Shown here piece after piece: positions 8,266-15,385 of a stretch of DNA of 16,788 bases. The first letter of the stretch is position 1. The number at the start of each line of letters is the position of its first letter. The position numbers and the translations under genes are program-made. The DNA is taken from NCBI GenBank assembly GCA_021810735.1, contig JAJZIF010000030.1, positions 1 through 16,788 on the forward strand, given 5' to 3'. The DNA comes from Acidobacteriota bacterium. Its GTDB lineage: Bacteria; Acidobacteriota; Terriglobia; Terriglobales; Acidobacteriaceae. A model generated the notes under the pieces. It had not been told where the DNA came from. It made no database searches and saw only the letters and a list, made by a program, of their open reading frames with translations.

Positions 8266-10205
8266 TGCCCCCCTCCCGCTACCGCGGCAGATGCAGCGCT
8301 CCCCGATGCCGGGGCCTGCTTCAATGTCAGCAAATATGCGGTCAGGTCCCGGATCTCATCTTCAGTAAAGGAATGTCGCGGCTCGATTGTGCCCGGGACC
8401 AATGACTGAGGATCGTGCAACCACGCCTCCATCCACGCGGGAGTCAGCCAGTTGCCCGCATTGTTCAGGCTCGGGCCGACATACCCCCCGGACGCGCCGA
8501 TCGTATGGCAGGACTGGCACTGATATTTTGCCGCGTAGAGTTGCTTCCCGCGTTCCGCCATCTGCGGCGTAAATTCTTTTTCATCGATCGCTGTGGGATT
8601 CACATGCGGGTCTTGAAGCGAGGCCGATAGATAATCTGCGATTATGGTTGCGTCCTCTTTGGACATATTGAACTCCGGCATTCGCACCGTAAGTGTTGGG
8701 CGAAGCGTTTGCGGATTCTGTAGGAATGCGATCAGCCATGCGTGTTGCGACCGGCTGCCCTCATACGAGAGGCTTGGCGCCAAAGTCCCACCATATCCGT
8801 TGAACGCATGGCACACATAGCACTTATACCGATTGTAGAGTTGCTGAAATTGGCCATCGGGATGAAATTCCGGGTGCGGACGCGGAACGATCAAAGACTT
8901 CTGCGTACTGCCCGTGATCGGTGGGCCGCTCATACTGAGCAGGGCGGTCGTTAAATCGTCCAGGTCGGCCTGGCCCAGATGAAATTGGGGCATGTGCGTC
9001 TCAGGGCTGACGGAAACCGGGTTGGTTACTTTTGCCTGGATGTAAGAAATCATGAACTTTGGAACTTTCGACACACTGATGTCGAGTTGCGATACATTCC
9101 CTTTCACAAAATGCAATGGCTGTGACTGTTTCTGTGCCACCTTGACCTGAACAAGATAAGGACCTGCCGCCATGCCGAACGCGGAAAGATCGGGGGCGAA
9201 GTTGCTGCGCGGGGTGACTCCTCGGATTACATGGCACTCGGCGCAGCCCTTTTCGACGAACAACTGCCGGCCAAGTTGTATCTCCGCATCGGTGGGCGCC
9301 CCCAACTGCGGCACATCCTTCAACAGGTCCGGATCGGTAAGCCGTTTCAGGATGTACTGCGTCACTTCATACAAGTCCTGGTCGGACCACTGAAACTGCG
9401 GCATTTTGGTGTGCTGTAGATAGCTCTGCGGGTCGCGCAACCAGGCCACCAGCCAGTCCGGCTTCACTTTGCTGCCGACCTTCGTCAGCTCCGGTCCGAT
9501 GTCTCCTCCGATGAGCGTGGTCTCTCCGCCTCGGTCAACGGCAAGCGCATGGCACGTGACACAAAACATCTGGTCAAACCGTATCTTGCCCTGGTCCGCC
9601 GCATCTCCCTTTTTGGCCACGGCAGCAACGACGTGCGGGCTGAATCTATACGGCGCAACTGGCTTTGCCCGCTGGACGCTCAGGTACGCCGAAAGCGCGC
9701 GCAACTCCTGATCGCTCAGTTGGAATTTCGGCATGCGTGGATCGGTGTCCACGCCGTCAACAGTCACGTTGCCATCCGCGTCGGTGAGTGTGCGCGGCTC
9801 TTTTAGCCACTTGTAGATCCATTCGCGGCTCACCTTGGTCCCCACGCCGGTCAGGTCCGGTCCCAGCATGGCGGGGCGATCGATGTCCTGTAGTTGATGA
9901 CATGCGATGCAATTGAACTTTACGATCAACTGCCGGCCATGGTTCAGACGGGGCGTCTGGTGAAGGTCATCTCGATGGCATGCTCCGCAGCTACCTTGCA
10001 CGTATTGTGTTGGCAGGACCGGCTGCTTCCATGCGAGTATGCCGGGCCGCATGTCTACGGACCGGACGGGCCCCCGCTTGTACTGTTTCCAAGCGTGCCA
10101 ATCCGTTCTTACCTGCCAGAAGATCAGGACCAGCAGAACGGCTATACAGAGGGCGAACACATAAGACGCCCAGGAAACGGTCTTTTGCAGTTTTTCAGAT
10201 GACAT
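8262..10205 (-). CDS. Membrane-anchored six-haem, multi-domain cytochrome c
   Basis: This is a 647-residue periplasmic electron carrier with an N-terminal anchor (about 13-31). Six haem c motifs are visible: CGACH (73), CIACH (99), CVTCH (215), CAECH (321), CYVCH (462) and CQSCH (563). They form about five class I-like domains, the first carrying two haems. Most domains end with a Met ligand motif followed by an acidic helix start: RMPKF (M158), KMPQF (M268), HMPQF (M405), RMPEF (M509). The last domain has EPRHSF instead, so H611 replaces the usual Met. The frame is open from an ATG at 10265, but the ATG at 10205 has GGAG five bases upstream and leads directly into the anchor, so I prefer it. 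The stop overlaps the next cytochrome start (ATGA). Its role as an electron wire between porin-cytochrome, cupredoxins and the membrane chain is inferred. Confidence 0.88.
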   Translation of the reverse strand: MSSEKLQKTVSWASYVFALCIAVLLVLIFWQVRTDWHAWKQYKRGPVRSVDMRPGILAWKQPVLPTQYVQGSCGACHRDDLHQTPRLNHGRQLIVKFNCIACHQLQDIDRPAMLGPDLTGVGTKVSREWIYKWLKEPRTLTDADGNVTVDGVDTDPRMPKFQLSDQELRALSAYLSVQRAKPVAPYRFSPHVVAAVAKKGDAADQGKIRFDQMFCVTCHALAVDRGGETTLIGGDIGPELTKVGSKVKPDWLVAWLRDPQSYLQHTKMPQFQWSDQDLYEVTQYILKRLTDPDLLKDVPQLGAPTDAEIQLGRQLFVEKGCAECHVIRGVTPRSNFAPDLSAFGMAAGPYLVQVKVAQKQSQPLHFVKGNVSQLDISVSKVPKFMISYIQAKVTNPVSVSPETHMPQFHLGQADLDDLTTALLSMSGPPITGSTQKSLIVPRPHPEFHPDGQFQQLYNRYKCYVCHAFNGYGGTLAPSLSYEGSRSQHAWLIAFLQNPQTLRPTLTVRMPEFNMSKEDATIIADYLSASLQDPHVNPTAIDEKEFTPQMAERGKQLYAAKYQCQSCHTIGASGGYVGPSLNNAGNWLTPAWMEAWLHDPQSLVPGTIEPRHSFTEDEIRDLTAYLLTLKQAPASGSAASAAVAGGGQ

Positions 10206-10350
10206 GCCTGCTCCACGGCGAGGGTACAGCGTATCGTACGCAGCTTCGGCAGATTGAACGAGCATTCTTACATTTGCAATTGAATTTCAATCCGCTCAGG
10301 TTCACAACTTTGCCTATAGCATCCACACGCAAACCCCCATTGTTCAACGC
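10206..10350. other. Gap between second cupredoxin and six-haem cytochrome
   Basis: This is the longest gap inside the operon. It contains a 13-bp odd palindrome ATTGAA-T-TTCAAT (10279-10291), which could be an internal regulatory site or chance. No terminator-like hairpin with a T-run is seen. The upstream in-frame ATG of the cytochrome (10265) lies here. Confidence 0.35.
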
Positions 10351-10364
10351 TTATTGCTTCACGG

Positions 10365-11024
10365 TCAGATCCACGTTCGTTGTCTGCTGCATAGCACAGC
10401 CGCATGGGACGCAGTTGCAGTCAGGCTTGGCCCTGCGCCCGTATCGGCTTGCACAGTCACCGCCTGCGTTGTAGGCTTGGCGTCTTCGCTCCACGTCTTC
10501 AACAACGTGTACCGGCCTGGGGGGACATTTTCGATCGTGTAGATCCCTTCTTTGTCAGTTACCGCAAAATACGGTGTCGGCACAACGAGAATGTAGCCCG
10601 ACATTCCGGAGTGGACTTTGCAGAGCAATGGGGCCACGCCCAGTTCATCGAAGGTGAAGGATTTCACAATCCTTTGCGGCCATGTGCCCATATTGCGCGC
10701 CAATTTATGGTCGTTATCGATGGCGGGCCAATACACGTTGTGTTGGACCGGGTCATCGTTGAGAAAGTTGACTGAGGTCCCTTTTAAAATAACAAGCACA
10801 TGCGGAACGAATTCCATGCGTACTTGGTCCATGACCGCATGCAGCACCGGCGGCGGAAATGTCTTCCCTGGAATGCGATCGATGTATACAACGATGCCTT
10901 CCGGGGAATGCATTCCTTGCGCTGCGATCTTTCCTTGCACATCTCCTGCCTGGGCAAAGCGTGCCAGCGATATCGCCAGGACAAAAACAGCGGACAACAC
11001 AGCGAGCTTCTTATGTTCGGCCAC
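10365..11024 (-). CDS. Secreted cupredoxin with carboxypeptidase-regulatory-like tail (copy 2), C-terminus frameshifted
   Basis: The protein is a predicted periplasmic type-1 copper electron carrier of 219 residues. Residues 1-26 are a signal peptide (ending AQA-G). The cupredoxin part carries the copper ligands H95 (QHNVYWP), C135, H138 and M141 (CKVHSGM). A short CarboxypepD_reg-like strand region follows (TPYFAVTDKEGIYTIENVPPGRYTL, about 150-175, quoted in part for position). The start is a GTG with AAAGGAG eight bases upstream; the longer frame from 11078 has no such site. The protein is closely similar to the upstream gene's product over residues 27-190, with identical ligand numbering. 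The last ~28 residues diverge, but another frame encodes NVDLTVKQ-stop (ending 10351), matching the sister's NANLTVKR-stop. The C-terminus therefore looks shifted by an indel or a sequencing error. Confidence 0.82.
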   Translation of the reverse strand: MAEHKKLAVLSAVFVLAISLARFAQAGDVQGKIAAQGMHSPEGIVVYIDRIPGKTFPPPVLHAVMDQVRMEFVPHVLVILKGTSVNFLNDDPVQHNVYWPAIDNDHKLARNMGTWPQRIVKSFTFDELGVAPLLCKVHSGMSGYILVVPTPYFAVTDKEGIYTIENVPPGRYTLLKTWSEDAKPTTQAVTVQADTGAGPSLTATASHAAVLCSRQRTWI

Positions 11025-11031
11025 AGCTATG

Positions 11032-11046
11032 TCTCCTTTCAGGAGA
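11032..11046 (-). promoter_or_regulatory. Hairpin that sequesters the ribosome site of cupredoxin copy 2
   Basis: In the leftward mRNA, TCTCCT-GAA-AGGAGA is a perfect 6-bp stem with a three-base loop. Its 3' arm contains the AGGAG of the Shine-Dalgarno used by the GTG at 11024. Folding would hide the site and could tune translation of the second cupredoxin relative to the first. Confidence 0.45.
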
Positions 11047-11082
11047 TTGTGAAAGTTGCAACGGTCTCCGCCGCTCAATGCG

Positions 11083-11694
11083 CTATCTCTTTACTGTCAA
11101 GTTAGCGTTCGCGATGGCGGCGCCCACAGTCACTGCCTGCGTCGTAGGTTTGGCTTCCTCGCTCCACGTCGTCAAGGTGTACTTGCCAGGCGGAACATTC
11201 TTGATGGTGTAGTTGCCATCTTTGTCCGTCAACGCAAAATACGGCGTCGGCACGACAATTATGTAGCCGGACATCTCCGGATGGACATTGCAGAGCAAGG
11301 GAACGTCGCCCAGCACGTCGAAGGTGAATGGTTTTGAAATTCCCTGCGGCCATGTTCCCATATTGTGCGCCAGCTTGCGATTCCGGTTGATGGCCGGCCA
11401 ATATACGTTGTGGCCGAACGGATCCTCATTTGTAAAGTCGACCGTTGTTCCCTTCAGGATGACGAGCACATGGGGGACATAGGCCATATGTTGCTGGTCC
11501 ATCACGGCATGCTGTGCCGGCGGAGGAAATGTCTTACCCGGTATGGCGTCGATGTAAACAGCAATGTTCTCTGGAGAACGTATACCTTGCGCTGTGACCT
11601 TTCCTTTCACATCTCCCGCCAAGGCGGAACTCGCGATGAGTCCCAGGACAAGCAAAACGGCGGCCGGAAAAACGATCTTCTTTAAATTGGTCAT
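11083..11694 (-). CDS. Secreted cupredoxin with carboxypeptidase-regulatory-like tail (copy 1)
   Basis: This is a predicted periplasmic type-1 copper protein of 203 residues that would shuttle single electrons. Residues 1-26 form a signal peptide (SSALA-GD). The cupredoxin fold includes HAVMDQQHMAYVPHVLVILKG (in part) and the ligand set H95 (FGHNVYWP), C135, H138 and M141 (CNVHPEM). The tail (about 150-190) has the TDKDGNYTIKNVPPGKYTL pattern of CarboxypepD_reg-like domains. The preferred ATG at 11694 has AGAGGAG eight bases upstream; an ATG two codons earlier is too close to it. It lies 58 bp after the porin-cytochrome stop, and its near-duplicate follows 58 bp later, so tandem duplication is evident. 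Such proteins are often annotated loosely as methylamine-utilisation or plastocyanin-like. The electron partner is inferred from the neighbouring cytochromes. Confidence 0.85.
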   Translation of the reverse strand: MTNLKKIVFPAAVLLVLGLIASSALAGDVKGKVTAQGIRSPENIAVYIDAIPGKTFPPPAQHAVMDQQHMAYVPHVLVILKGTTVDFTNEDPFGHNVYWPAINRNRKLAHNMGTWPQGISKPFTFDVLGDVPLLCNVHPEMSGYIIVVPTPYFALTDKDGNYTIKNVPPGKYTLTTWSEEAKPTTQAVTVGAAIANANLTVKR

Positions 11695-11752
11695 TTCCAT
11701 ATCTCCTCTTGTAGCAGTTTGTGTTGGTTTGGCAGCGATCTATCACGCGTTG

Positions 11753-13222
11753 TTAAAATACAAAATCAACCCCCGATATGAACTGGTTGTCGCGATAAAA
11801 TGTGTTGGTCCCAGGGACAGGCTGTTGGTAGCTGAAGGAATACTGCGACTCCAACTTAATATTGGGGCGCGCAAAGATTTGCAATCCAGGACTGTAGATG
11901 TTCCGCGTGTCATAGCGTGAGATGCCATTTAGGCGGTCCGTGGGAGAGTTCACCCCGTCATAGCGCATCAGGCCGATGAGCCACGGATAGAACCAGTACT
12001 CTGCTTCGAGGAAGCCCCCGGAAAAAGTTACCGGCGTGGCGGACACAAAGGCCGTGCTGTTTGCGTTCAGGGCCTCATTCGAATCATGACCATGCTCCAT
12101 AAGACCCCAGAGTTCAAAGTCTCCGCGGAACCTATAATCGAACGCGCCACCGGCACGATAGAAAGGCTCGTGAATTGTCGGCAGCCCTGCATATTGGGTC
12201 CCTCCTTGATTGAGGGCGTTGCTGCCGAAGTAACCGAAGGCGTTGAACTTTATCCATGTGTGGTCATGAATGCCGGTCGGGCCAGAGGCCTGGATTTGTT
12301 TGCGGATCGCAGGATTCCGCTCTAAGTTCCAGCCTTGCCAAAGATTGACATAGACATCTTTGGAATTGCGCGCGGACAGCGGCGCGGTTCCGTATAAAGC
12401 GTTCTCTCCGTCCACGATGGAGACTGTCCACCATGTATAGCCTTTGTGCGGATATCCGCCAAACTCAATTCCACGCTGCGGCGATGCAAAGGTAAACGGG
12501 TTGGCCGTCGTCCCGGGGAGCGGGCCAGTGCCTGTGGGATTGACATAGGCCGTCTCGTCGTAAATTGCATAGTCGGTCAGGTTGATGGTGCGCGCCTGGG
12601 TGAACGGAAGATCGAGTTCAAATTGCCCATACCGGACATTGAGATCGTTTTTGGGAACATGCAGGTAATATCCAATGAAATTGTTTGCCTTGATGTAGGC
12701 ATCTCCCAAGCCCCCGTCGGCCCCAGAACCGCCTGTAGCTAGGTCATCGTCGATCCAGAACTCGAGCGAGGGCCCAAGGCTGCTGGCGGCAATGATGGTA
12801 AAGGTGTTGGGTTCAAAAATATCAGTTTGCGGAACAAATCCTTGCGTAGCAATTAGTGCAGGCGGCTGAGGGCTGTTGTAATTGAAGTAGCCGGAATAGC
12901 GAAATGCGATCGGTAGAATCGGAAGTTCTCCTGGCCACATGGAATGGGGAAATGACTCTTTCTGCGCCGGGGCCCCCAGCATAAGAGGCGGCTCTTTCAC
13001 AAAATCCTCATCATCCTCTGGGAACTTAAATCCGTTCATCTTGAACGCCAGCCCAAAATCATTGAGCTCTGGCCAATTGTTGTGGCAGGTGGAGCAGGCG
13101 GTATGGTACTTCCGCGCGAAGGCTGGAATCGCCGCCGCACGCGGTGCAGTAGCTTGAATCGCTATCAAAATGCCTGCCACCAAGAACGTTGTGGCAAGGG
13201 ACAACCTGACTTCCCGATCCAT
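11753..13222 (-). CDS. Cyc2-like outer-membrane cytochrome c-porin fusion
   Basis: This is a 489-residue exported protein with one haem c and a beta-barrel. A signal peptide (about 1-31, ending AAA) is followed at once by AIPAFARKYHTACSTCH, haem site C43-x-x-C46-H47. Then comes NWPELNDFGLAFKMNGFKF, matching the FAR...CxxCH...PxLxxFGxxFKxxG pattern of Cyc2-type fused cytochrome-porins as I know it. The remaining ~400 residues are alternating polar/aromatic strands with Gly/Asn/Pro turns and end in GVDFVF, with a terminal Phe as expected for Bam-assembled barrels. An in-frame TTG at 13231 lies too near the GGGAGGA site; ATG 13222 fits better. It is the first gene of the operon. Cyc2 proteins oxidise Fe(II) at the cell surface in known iron oxidisers. 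For this protein, electron passage across the outer membrane is a fair inference and the donor is unknown. Confidence 0.78.
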   Translation of the reverse strand: MDREVRLSLATTFLVAGILIAIQATAPRAAAIPAFARKYHTACSTCHNNWPELNDFGLAFKMNGFKFPEDDEDFVKEPPLMLGAPAQKESFPHSMWPGELPILPIAFRYSGYFNYNSPQPPALIATQGFVPQTDIFEPNTFTIIAASSLGPSLEFWIDDDLATGGSGADGGLGDAYIKANNFIGYYLHVPKNDLNVRYGQFELDLPFTQARTINLTDYAIYDETAYVNPTGTGPLPGTTANPFTFASPQRGIEFGGYPHKGYTWWTVSIVDGENALYGTAPLSARNSKDVYVNLWQGWNLERNPAIRKQIQASGPTGIHDHTWIKFNAFGYFGSNALNQGGTQYAGLPTIHEPFYRAGGAFDYRFRGDFELWGLMEHGHDSNEALNANSTAFVSATPVTFSGGFLEAEYWFYPWLIGLMRYDGVNSPTDRLNGISRYDTRNIYSPGLQIFARPNIKLESQYSFSYQQPVPGTNTFYRDNQFISGVDFVF

Positions 13223-13525
13223 CGCTGACAATTCCTCCCGTGTCGTGTTTTCTCTTGTCGTATTCCGGAGCGCTTGCTTTGAATTTCTTTAGGTATATAA
13301 CTGCGTTACAGATGAGTGCCTACTTCACAGAGAGACCATGGATGTTTCCCTTTGACCGTATCGCCCGGGAGCAACTCGGCTGCGCGCGCGGCAAACTCTG
13401 CCACCCTAACAGGCGATCCCGCGCTCGGCCTTGACGCCTTCAACAAATTCGACCGGAAAACACCGGCAATAGGTGTCATCCGCCAGCAACGCACATCCAT
13501 AATTTGCCGCGTAGAACTTCGCACA
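13223..13525. other. Leader region upstream of the cytochrome-porin operon
   Basis: The operon's Shine-Dalgarno GGGAGGA (leftward) lies at about 13232-13238. An AT-rich TTATATACCT (leftward, about 13290-13300) could be a -10, but I find no good -35. Overlapping open frames on both strands look non-coding. One leftward frame directly after the Cys-rich ORF's stop stays open for about 39 codons (YAANYGCALLADDTYCRCF and onward), possibly a read-on remnant. Confidence 0.3.
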
Positions 13526-13897
13526 TTATGCTTGCACGCATGCGCCGGGCTTCTCCGCATTGAGTAACTCCCGCAGCCGAGGTAAAACGGAGGCCCTGGG
13601 GCAACTGCCGGTCCCGCATGCGCAATCCACGAACTTTTCCGCGTTGCCCACTGCTCTTGTCTGCCCATTGCCATGTCCGTTAGACGCATTCCAACTACTC
13701 GTGTATCTTGTACCTACTTCATCACATCCACTACAAGCGTGAATGTGATGGCCGTCACACCCATGCTTGCGACTTATGTCGCAGGCATCACCAGAACATG
13801 GGAATCCTGAAGCGGAGGATTTCCTTTGCGGCGCGCTGTTTGTAAAACAGCACGGGCGAACGAGAGAATTGCAAAAATGAAAGGCCTCATGTTCCAT
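13526..13897 (-). CDS. Possible small Cys/His-rich protein
   Basis: This 123-residue frame is rich in Cys and His (for example CDGHHIHACSGCDEV at about residues 47-61 and DCACGTGSC at about 91-99), a pattern that could bind metal. The HHIHACSGC stretch resembles the metal-binding loop of Fur-family regulators, but nothing around it fits that family. Its ATG overlaps the last 11 bases of the upstream membrane-protein gene, which would allow coupled translation, but the ribosome site is weak. A CRP-like palindrome lies inside it. No signal peptide is obvious. It may be real, a decayed gene or a chance frame, and I give it low weight. Confidence 0.25.
   Translation of the reverse strand: MEHEAFHFCNSLVRPCCFTNSAPQRKSSASGFPCSGDACDISRKHGCDGHHIHACSGCDEVGTRYTSSWNASNGHGNGQTRAVGNAEKFVDCACGTGSCPRASVLPRLRELLNAEKPGACVQA
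13744..13759. promoter_or_regulatory. CRP/FNR-family-like palindrome 1
   Basis: TGTGATGGCCGTCACA matches TGTGA-N6-TCACA exactly. It lies about 520 bp upstream of the porin-cytochrome start. A nearly identical 16-mer occurs at 15149-15164. Confidence 0.45.
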
Positions 13898-14552
13898 TAA
13901 CTCTCGGTTCCCGCAGATATGGCCGGTTGGCCCCTATTGCCCCCAGGTCAACAGAACGAGTTACTTTTGCCGTTCTATTCTCCCAATTGCGAAACAGGTA
14001 CGGAGCGGTCAAAAGGGCCTGAATTCCAATCCATGTTAGATAGCAAGCAACTGCTGTTACGGCGCTGATGCTACTAAGGTGAGATTGTGTGGACAGAATA
14101 ATTCCGATAACGGACGTTATCCCTGCAAGAACACACAGCACGCCTGTCTTTCTGGGTGAGGCATGCAAATGAAACGTCAGTCCTATATACAACATGCTCC
14201 AAAAGAGACCGTACAATCCAGCAAGCAGAACAAGTGCATCCAAAGGGGCCAACCGGTACAGCCAAAAGACCAGCCAGCAAACAACAGAAAATATTCCGAC
14301 CCAAAAGTAAATATATAGATCGCGACGGCGCGATGCCCTATTTGCCAACATGCCGATACCGGCAACAAGGGCTTGTCCCAGCAGACAAATGGCTGTTAGG
14401 AATACAGTCACGATGTAACCTAATGCCTCAACCCGCGGATTTGTCATGAAGGAACCCAAGAAACAAAGCGCCATTCCGACAGCTAGCGTGAACACTCCCT
14501 GTCCCATCAAAAAACGATGGCCAACTTTCCACCCCTTTACCATTGCATGCAT
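13887..14552 (-). CDS. Multi-pass membrane protein of unknown function
   Basis: The protein has about 221 residues with roughly six hydrophobic helices (GQGVFTLAVGMALCFLGSF, then YIVTVFLTAICLLGQALV, then the YIYFWVGIFSVVCWLVFWLY segment, and three more). I do not recognise a family. The C-terminal ~30 residues are hydrophilic and Arg-rich. The frame is open from an ATG at 14624, but that ATG lacks a ribosome site; the ATG at 14552 has GGAG ten bases upstream and lies just before the first helix. Wobble positions are less GC-rich than in the neighbouring cytochrome genes, hinting at different ancestry. It is on the same strand as the operon but 660 bp away, so cotranscription is uncertain. Confidence 0.6.
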   Translation of the reverse strand: MHAMVKGWKVGHRFLMGQGVFTLAVGMALCFLGSFMTNPRVEALGYIVTVFLTAICLLGQALVAGIGMLANRASRRRDLYIYFWVGIFSVVCWLVFWLYRLAPLDALVLLAGLYGLFWSMLYIGLTFHLHASPRKTGVLCVLAGITSVIGIILSTQSHLSSISAVTAVACYLTWIGIQALLTAPYLFRNWENRTAKVTRSVDLGAIGANRPYLREPRVNGT

Positions 14553-15385
14553 CTTCCATCTTCTCCGATAAAAGCCGTCAAGAAAAAGTACTGCCCATCC
14601 TAAACCTCTGGAAACTAGGGTCATGCCGTCGTCGCATTCTTGATTGCCCGTAGGTGCGTCCAGAGGACGCGTTGCCGCGCTTCAGTTCAAGCTACTGTCA
14701 AACATCCTCCGCAGTCCCCAAGCCCGTTCCTGTTTGAGCAAGGAGACGGGACGCTGAGATTCAAAACAGCACTCCAAACGCCGTGCCTGGAATAAAGCGC
14801 GAACCAAAGGCGACGTGTGCGGAATGATTATGCCGGCAGCGCGGCTGTTCGTATATACCCATATTGCATCTATTGGCGGATTACCACTGGCAGGAGGTTG
14901 TGTCCTTGCACAACTCTACGCGGCGGCCTGCCAATTGTCATTCTTTCCATCTGTCTGCGACCCGTACGACTTCCTCTACTACCATCCCGGTCGCCAAACT
15001 GGAGGAACATGCATACCGGCACATTCCACCGTTGCGACGGACTTCTTCAGAGTGTTCTTAGCGGTCTTTGCATCCATCAAGGAGAGCAACAGGATTCCAT
15101 AATCTATCGATCTTTCCAGTAGTGTATGTGACGGGGCGCATGCCCCACTGTGATGGCTGTCACATTGGCGGCGTCCATTGAATTATGTCGGGTGTGTGGC
15201 TTGCTGACGAATGGCCGATAGGTCTGCACAAGCAGATCTACGGCATCATTTTTGAGGGATTAAGTGATCGAGGCCTGACTGTGGGAGCTTCGCTAGTTGG
15301 CAATGTGTTTTTTCGATTGCAGCACGTAAAACCAATTACATCACCAGCTTGTCGATCCTAGAAACATCTGCGCTGCGTGTCGCGT
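14553..15385. other. Gene-poor region
   Basis: No intact gene is convincing on either strand. Several frames of 60-100 codons overlap one another around 14815-15120, and none has a good ribosome site or recognisable motif. A leftward frame near 15090-14990 (MDAKTAKNTLKKSVATVEC) looks protein-like but is only about 34 codons. Structural elements seen are GCGTCC-aga-GGACGC (14656-14670), a GGGGC-gcat-GCCCC hairpin (15133-15146) and a CRP-like palindrome directly after it. Confidence 0.4.
15149..15164. promoter_or_regulatory. CRP/FNR-family-like palindrome 2
   Basis: TGTGATGGCTGTCACA is a perfect TGTGA-N6-TCACA site and differs from the site at 13744 by one spacer base. Read leftward, TACACT at 15126-15121 could be a -10 at class II spacing. 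Read rightward, TTATGT at 15183-15188 is an alternative. The target gene is unclear. Confidence 0.45.

Noticed and set aside
10206..10265. 20-codon extension of the six-haem cytochrome
   Set aside because: ATG 10205 has GGAG at proper spacing and begins at the anchor; the upstream ATG has only weak support.
13526..13897. Fur-family regulator reading of the HHIHACSGC stretch
   Set aside because: Only the metal loop looks similar; the DNA-binding helices and the C-terminal part of Fur proteins are absent.
14815..15122. Overlapping + frames of 95-101 codons
   Set aside because: Competing frames over the same DNA, no recognisable motif and no Shine-Dalgarno at sensible spacing.
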